Source: Streptomyces sp. SLBN-31 (GTDB taxonomy: Bacteria; Actinomycetota; Actinomycetes; Streptomycetales; Streptomycetaceae). Taken from it: 64,000 nt of DNA. Below, one piece after another: positions 61,568 through 64,000 of the stretch. Both the position numbers and the translations under genes were made by a program. The notes under the pieces were generated by a model, which was not told the DNA's origin, ran no database searches, and saw only the letters and a program-made list of their open reading frames with translations. Where the stretch lies: contig NZ_VFNC01000002.1 of NCBI RefSeq assembly GCF_006715395.1, forward strand, positions 2,976,001-3,040,000, in the 5' to 3' direction. The stretch's first letter is position 1, and the number at the start of each line of letters is the position of its first letter.

Positions 61568-61644
61568 GGTAGGGGTCCTCTTCCCGGCCGGGAGGGACGG
61601 ACGCTGTCAGGGCGCGTCCGGCCCTCCCGGCTGCTGGATGCCGG

Positions 61645-62988
61645 CTACTGAAGCTGGTAGCCGTCGTTGTCCGAGAAGTCCTGGTCGATGGCGCGGGCGG
61701 CCTTGGCCAGCGCCGTCTTGGGGTCGGCGCCGCCGTAGACGTCGCTGAGCGCCTGGCTGAACTTGGCGGTCACCGTGGGGTATCCGGCGGTGACCGGGCG
61801 GGTCACGGCGACGCAGGACTTGGCGATGTCGCTGTCACCGCAGGGCTTGGCGAGCTGGTCGGCGAAGAGCTGGAGCGGGCCGCCCTGCTTGTACAGGCTG
61901 CTCTTGGTGAGCGCGCTCCGCGTTCCGGGAGGGGCACCGTTGGCCGTGGTCATCGCGGTGACGTTGGTGTCGTTGAGCAGGGAGTCGAGGAAGGCGCCGG
62001 CCGCCTTGCCGTTCTTGGTGTCGGCGCCGATGCCCCATGCCCAGGAGCCCTGGCCGGTCTTGGGGCCGTTGCCGAAGTCGGGCAGCGGCAGCACGACGAG
62101 GTCCTTGCCGACGGCCTTGCTGTAGGCGGGGTACATCCAGTGGCCCACCCAGCTCAGGGCGACGCGGCCCTTGGCGAAGGCGTTGCCGTCGGTGTTGGGG
62201 TCGACGTACCGCTTCCAGGACTGGAAGGTCTTCAGCGCGGAGGTCACCGCCGGGGTGTCCAGGGCGCCTTCGGCCTTGCCGTTCTTCAGCAGGGAGCCGC
62301 CGGCCGACCAGACGACGGGGGCGAAGCCGTAGGTGCCCCACTCGTTGGCGAACCCGTTGCTCTCCTGCAGGTCCAGGCTCTTGCCGTCGGAGTCCTTGGC
62401 GGCCAGCTTCTTGACGGCGTCGGTGAACTCGGCCGCCGTCCAGTCGTCGGCCAGGCCCTTGGGGTATTTGACGCCGGCCGCGTCCAGCAGCTTCTTGTTG
62501 CCGTAGACGCCGAGCCCGGAGTCGTACATGCCCAGCCCGTACTGCTTGCCGTCGATGCTGCCCTCGGCCTTGATGGCGGGGGTGGCGTTGGCCAGGGTCT
62601 TCGCGGAGACGTAGGAGTCGATCGCGGCGAGCTTCTTGTTGTAGACGAAGCTGGCCATCGTCGGGCCGTCGAACTCCATCACGTCCGGCAGCTTGGCGGC
62701 GTCGGTGGCGGTGATGGTCTTGGTGTAGTCGGTGTCGGGGATCAGCGTCAGCTTGACCTTGATCTTCTTCTGCGAGGAGTTGAACGTCTTCACCGCGTTC
62801 TGCAGGGCGGCTGCCTCGCTCGCCTGCCCCTGGTGGGCCCAGACGGTGATGGTGCCGGTGCCGCTGCCCTGTTCGGCGGAGGTGCCGGTGCCGCTGCCCC
62901 CTCCGCAGGCGGCCAGCGCGGCCAGGGGCAGGGCGAGGGCGACGGCCGTGGCGGCCGTACGGCGGAGTCTTGGGGTGCCGGGGTTCAT
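61645..62988 (-). CDS. Sugar-binding lipoprotein of CUT1 ABC importer
   Basis: 447 residues. The signal ends in a lipobox (LAALAAC), followed by a Gly/Ser/Thr spacer. A family-1 solute-binding fold: TITVWAHQGQASEAAALQNAVKTFN, YGLGMYDSGLGVYGNKKLLDAAGV, and GHWMYPAYSKA near the C-lobe. It captures oligosaccharides for the two downstream permeases. The operon starts with GH32, so fructo-oligosaccharides or sucrose are the likely cargo. Confidence 0.93.
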   Translation of the reverse strand: MNPGTPRLRRTAATAVALALPLAALAACGGGSGTGTSAEQGSGTGTITVWAHQGQASEAAALQNAVKTFNSSQKKIKVKLTLIPDTDYTKTITATDAAKLPDVMEFDGPTMASFVYNKKLAAIDSYVSAKTLANATPAIKAEGSIDGKQYGLGMYDSGLGVYGNKKLLDAAGVKYPKGLADDWTAAEFTDAVKKLAAKDSDGKSLDLQESNGFANEWGTYGFAPVVWSAGGSLLKNGKAEGALDTPAVTSALKTFQSWKRYVDPNTDGNAFAKGRVALSWVGHWMYPAYSKAVGKDLVVLPLPDFGNGPKTGQGSWAWGIGADTKNGKAAGAFLDSLLNDTNVTAMTTANGAPPGTRSALTKSSLYKQGGPLQLFADQLAKPCGDSDIAKSCVAVTRPVTAGYPTVTAKFSQALSDVYGGADPKTALAKAARAIDQDFSDNDGYQLQ

Positions 62989-63064
62989 GCTGGGTGCCTC
63001 CGGTGTGTGGTGCGGGCGAGGTTGGGTGGTGCGGAGGTGTGGGGGTTCGAGACCGCCCCGTGCC

Positions 63065-64000
63065 TTACGGCGACGAGGGCGACGACTCGGTCGTGAGGAC
63101 CTGGCGGTGGGGCAGGTCGGTGTCGGCGCTCGGCTCCTTGACCGTGAGCGGCAGCAGGTGCCAGGCGTCGACCGTGTAGTTCAGGCGCGTGTCCGGCGCG
63201 GTGCGGGCCTGAAGGCGCCAGGGGCCGTCGCCCGTGGGGTAGAAGCGCACGGTGAGCACCTGGCCGGTGGTGGTCAGGAAGACCTCGGCGATGGAGTGGT
63301 CGACCACCACACGCAGGTCCACGGGCCGGCCGGTGGGGCAGGGCATGCGGTGGGAGCCGCGGTGGGCGCGGCCGTCGGACGAGGCGTGGTCGCGGTCGAC
63401 GACCAGTTCGCCCGCGGCGGCGTCGAGGCGGATGTCGAGGTACTCGTCCGGGCCGGTGAGCAGCCGCAGGCTCGCCGCCCCGGTCGCCTCCAGCCGGGCC
63501 GTCAGGTCGAAGGCGCGGCCCACGCCACCCAGTTCGACGGATTCCTGGTGGGCCGAGCCCTCCGCGTGGAGCGTGTGCTCGCCGCGCAGGGCGAGGAGTT
63601 CGACGGCGGGCCGCTGGTGCAGCGTGCCGTCGGCGGCGACGGTGATCTCGCGGGGCAGGGTCAGGACGCCGGCCCATCCGTCCGCGACCGCCCAGCCCTC
63701 CTCGCGGGCCTCCGGGGACCAGCCCCACAGCAGCCACCGGTCGCCCGGCGCCCGCAGGAGGGCTGGGGCGTAGCAGTCCGGGCCGTGGTCCGCGAGGGCG
63801 GGCGGTCCGGCCGCGAAGACGCCGTCGCGTTCCTCGCCGGTGAGTACCGTCACGCAGCGGTCGCCGTCATGGTCGTTCCAGGCGCTGAAGATGAGCGCCC
63901 CGGGGCGTCCGGGCCGTGGCGGCAGGTACTGGGGGCATTCCCAGCCCTCGCCGGTGTGCAGGCCGGTGACGCCGACCGGCTCCTGCCGGCGGGCGTCGAA
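63065..64000 (-). CDS. GH32 beta-fructosidase, C-terminal part (cut by window edge)
   Basis: 312 codons are present; the N-terminus lies beyond the right edge. The acid/base motif WECP is at the start of the visible part, followed by LIFSAWNDHDGDRCVTVLTG and YAPALLRAPGDRWLLWGWSPE. The C-terminal beta-sandwich has EYLDIRLDAAAGELVVDRD and the IAEVFLTTTG strand of GH32. It hydrolyses beta-fructosidic bonds in sucrose, inulin or levan. It is first in the operon with the binding protein and permeases; whether it is secreted depends on the missing N-terminus. Confidence 0.9.
   Translation of the reverse strand, partial: FDARRQEPVGVTGLHTGEGWECPQYLPPRPGRPGALIFSAWNDHDGDRCVTVLTGEERDGVFAAGPPALADHGPDCYAPALLRAPGDRWLLWGWSPEAREEGWAVADGWAGVLTLPREITVAADGTLHQRPAVELLALRGEHTLHAEGSAHQESVELGGVGRAFDLTARLEATGAASLRLLTGPDEYLDIRLDAAAGELVVDRDHASSDGRAHRGSHRMPCPTGRPVDLRVVVDHSIAEVFLTTTGQVLTVRFYPTGDGPWRLQARTAPDTRLNYTVDAWHLLPLTVKEPSADTDLPHRQVLTTESSPSSP

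Noticed and set aside
1..64000. tRNA or rRNA genes, phage or IS transposase genes
   Set aside because: No tRNA-like cloverleaf or rRNA stretches were recognised by eye, and no transposase, integrase or phage structural motif was seen in the translated frames.

Overview
The window reads as Streptomyces chromosome. GC is very high and third-codon positions are strongly GC-biased. Many genes start with GTG or carry Tat-type twin-arginine signals. Typical actinomycete families are present: a HATPase / XRE-DUF5753 / DUF397 (WhiJ-like) locus, DUF6082, a Streptomyces-type mbl gene, and a matB-carboxyltransferase pair.

Layout. (1) 1-20.3 kb is a sugar-scavenging district centred on L-arabinose: the start of araB, a secreted GH43 endo-arabinanase, a secreted GH35 beta-galactosidase, a GH51 arabinofuranosidase behind a CUT1 ABC importer, an SMP-30 lactonase and an IclR regulator. 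Near-identical palindromic sites lie before araB, the importer and the iclR gene, so one regulon is likely. Mixed in are an aminotransferase with a Pro/Ala/Met tail, a WhiJ-like locus, an intradiol dioxygenase, a DUF4360 protein, and an Rrf2-TauE pair. (2) 20.4-23.7 kb is an accessory pocket: a TerD-domain/PD-(D/E)XK nuclease-like fusion, a broken DUF6082 gene and a small orphan gene. (3) 23.8-26.6 kb carries a reductase, a PucR-type regulator and a 184-bp inverted-repeat element. (4) 26.7-39.1 kb is a tightly overlapping run that looks like surface-glycan assembly: DUF3068, GT4, three methyltransferases, a giant AftD-like arabinofuranosyltransferase, a condensation/PapA-like acyltransferase, an EamA-like membrane protein and a Trm112-like protein. 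(5) 40.2-43.1 kb is matB plus a fused acyl-CoA carboxyltransferase. (6) 43.1-49.5 kb is a four-gene conflict-type cassette: Trypco1, trypsin-VMAP-C, MoxR ATPase and a SAV_2336N-like giant protein with a C-terminal HAD domain. (7) 49.7-59.7 kb holds mbl, a MEDS/STAS/ANTAR stress-signalling set, an expansin, an L,D-transpeptidase, an esterase, an acyl-CoA ligase and a GNAT gene. (8) 59.7-64 kb is a fructan/sucrose-type operon: GH32, a solute-binding protein and two permeases.

The most notable signals are the MoxR/VMAP cassette with a HAD domain that lacks its nucleophile, the TerD-nuclease fusion, the putative arabinose operators, the inverted-repeat element, and several frameshifted genes between 3.5 and 23.5 kb. 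Two of those frameshifts sit at an identical CCCGGCC context, so sequencing error has to be excluded. All homology statements come from reading motifs in the translated sequence; no database search was run.
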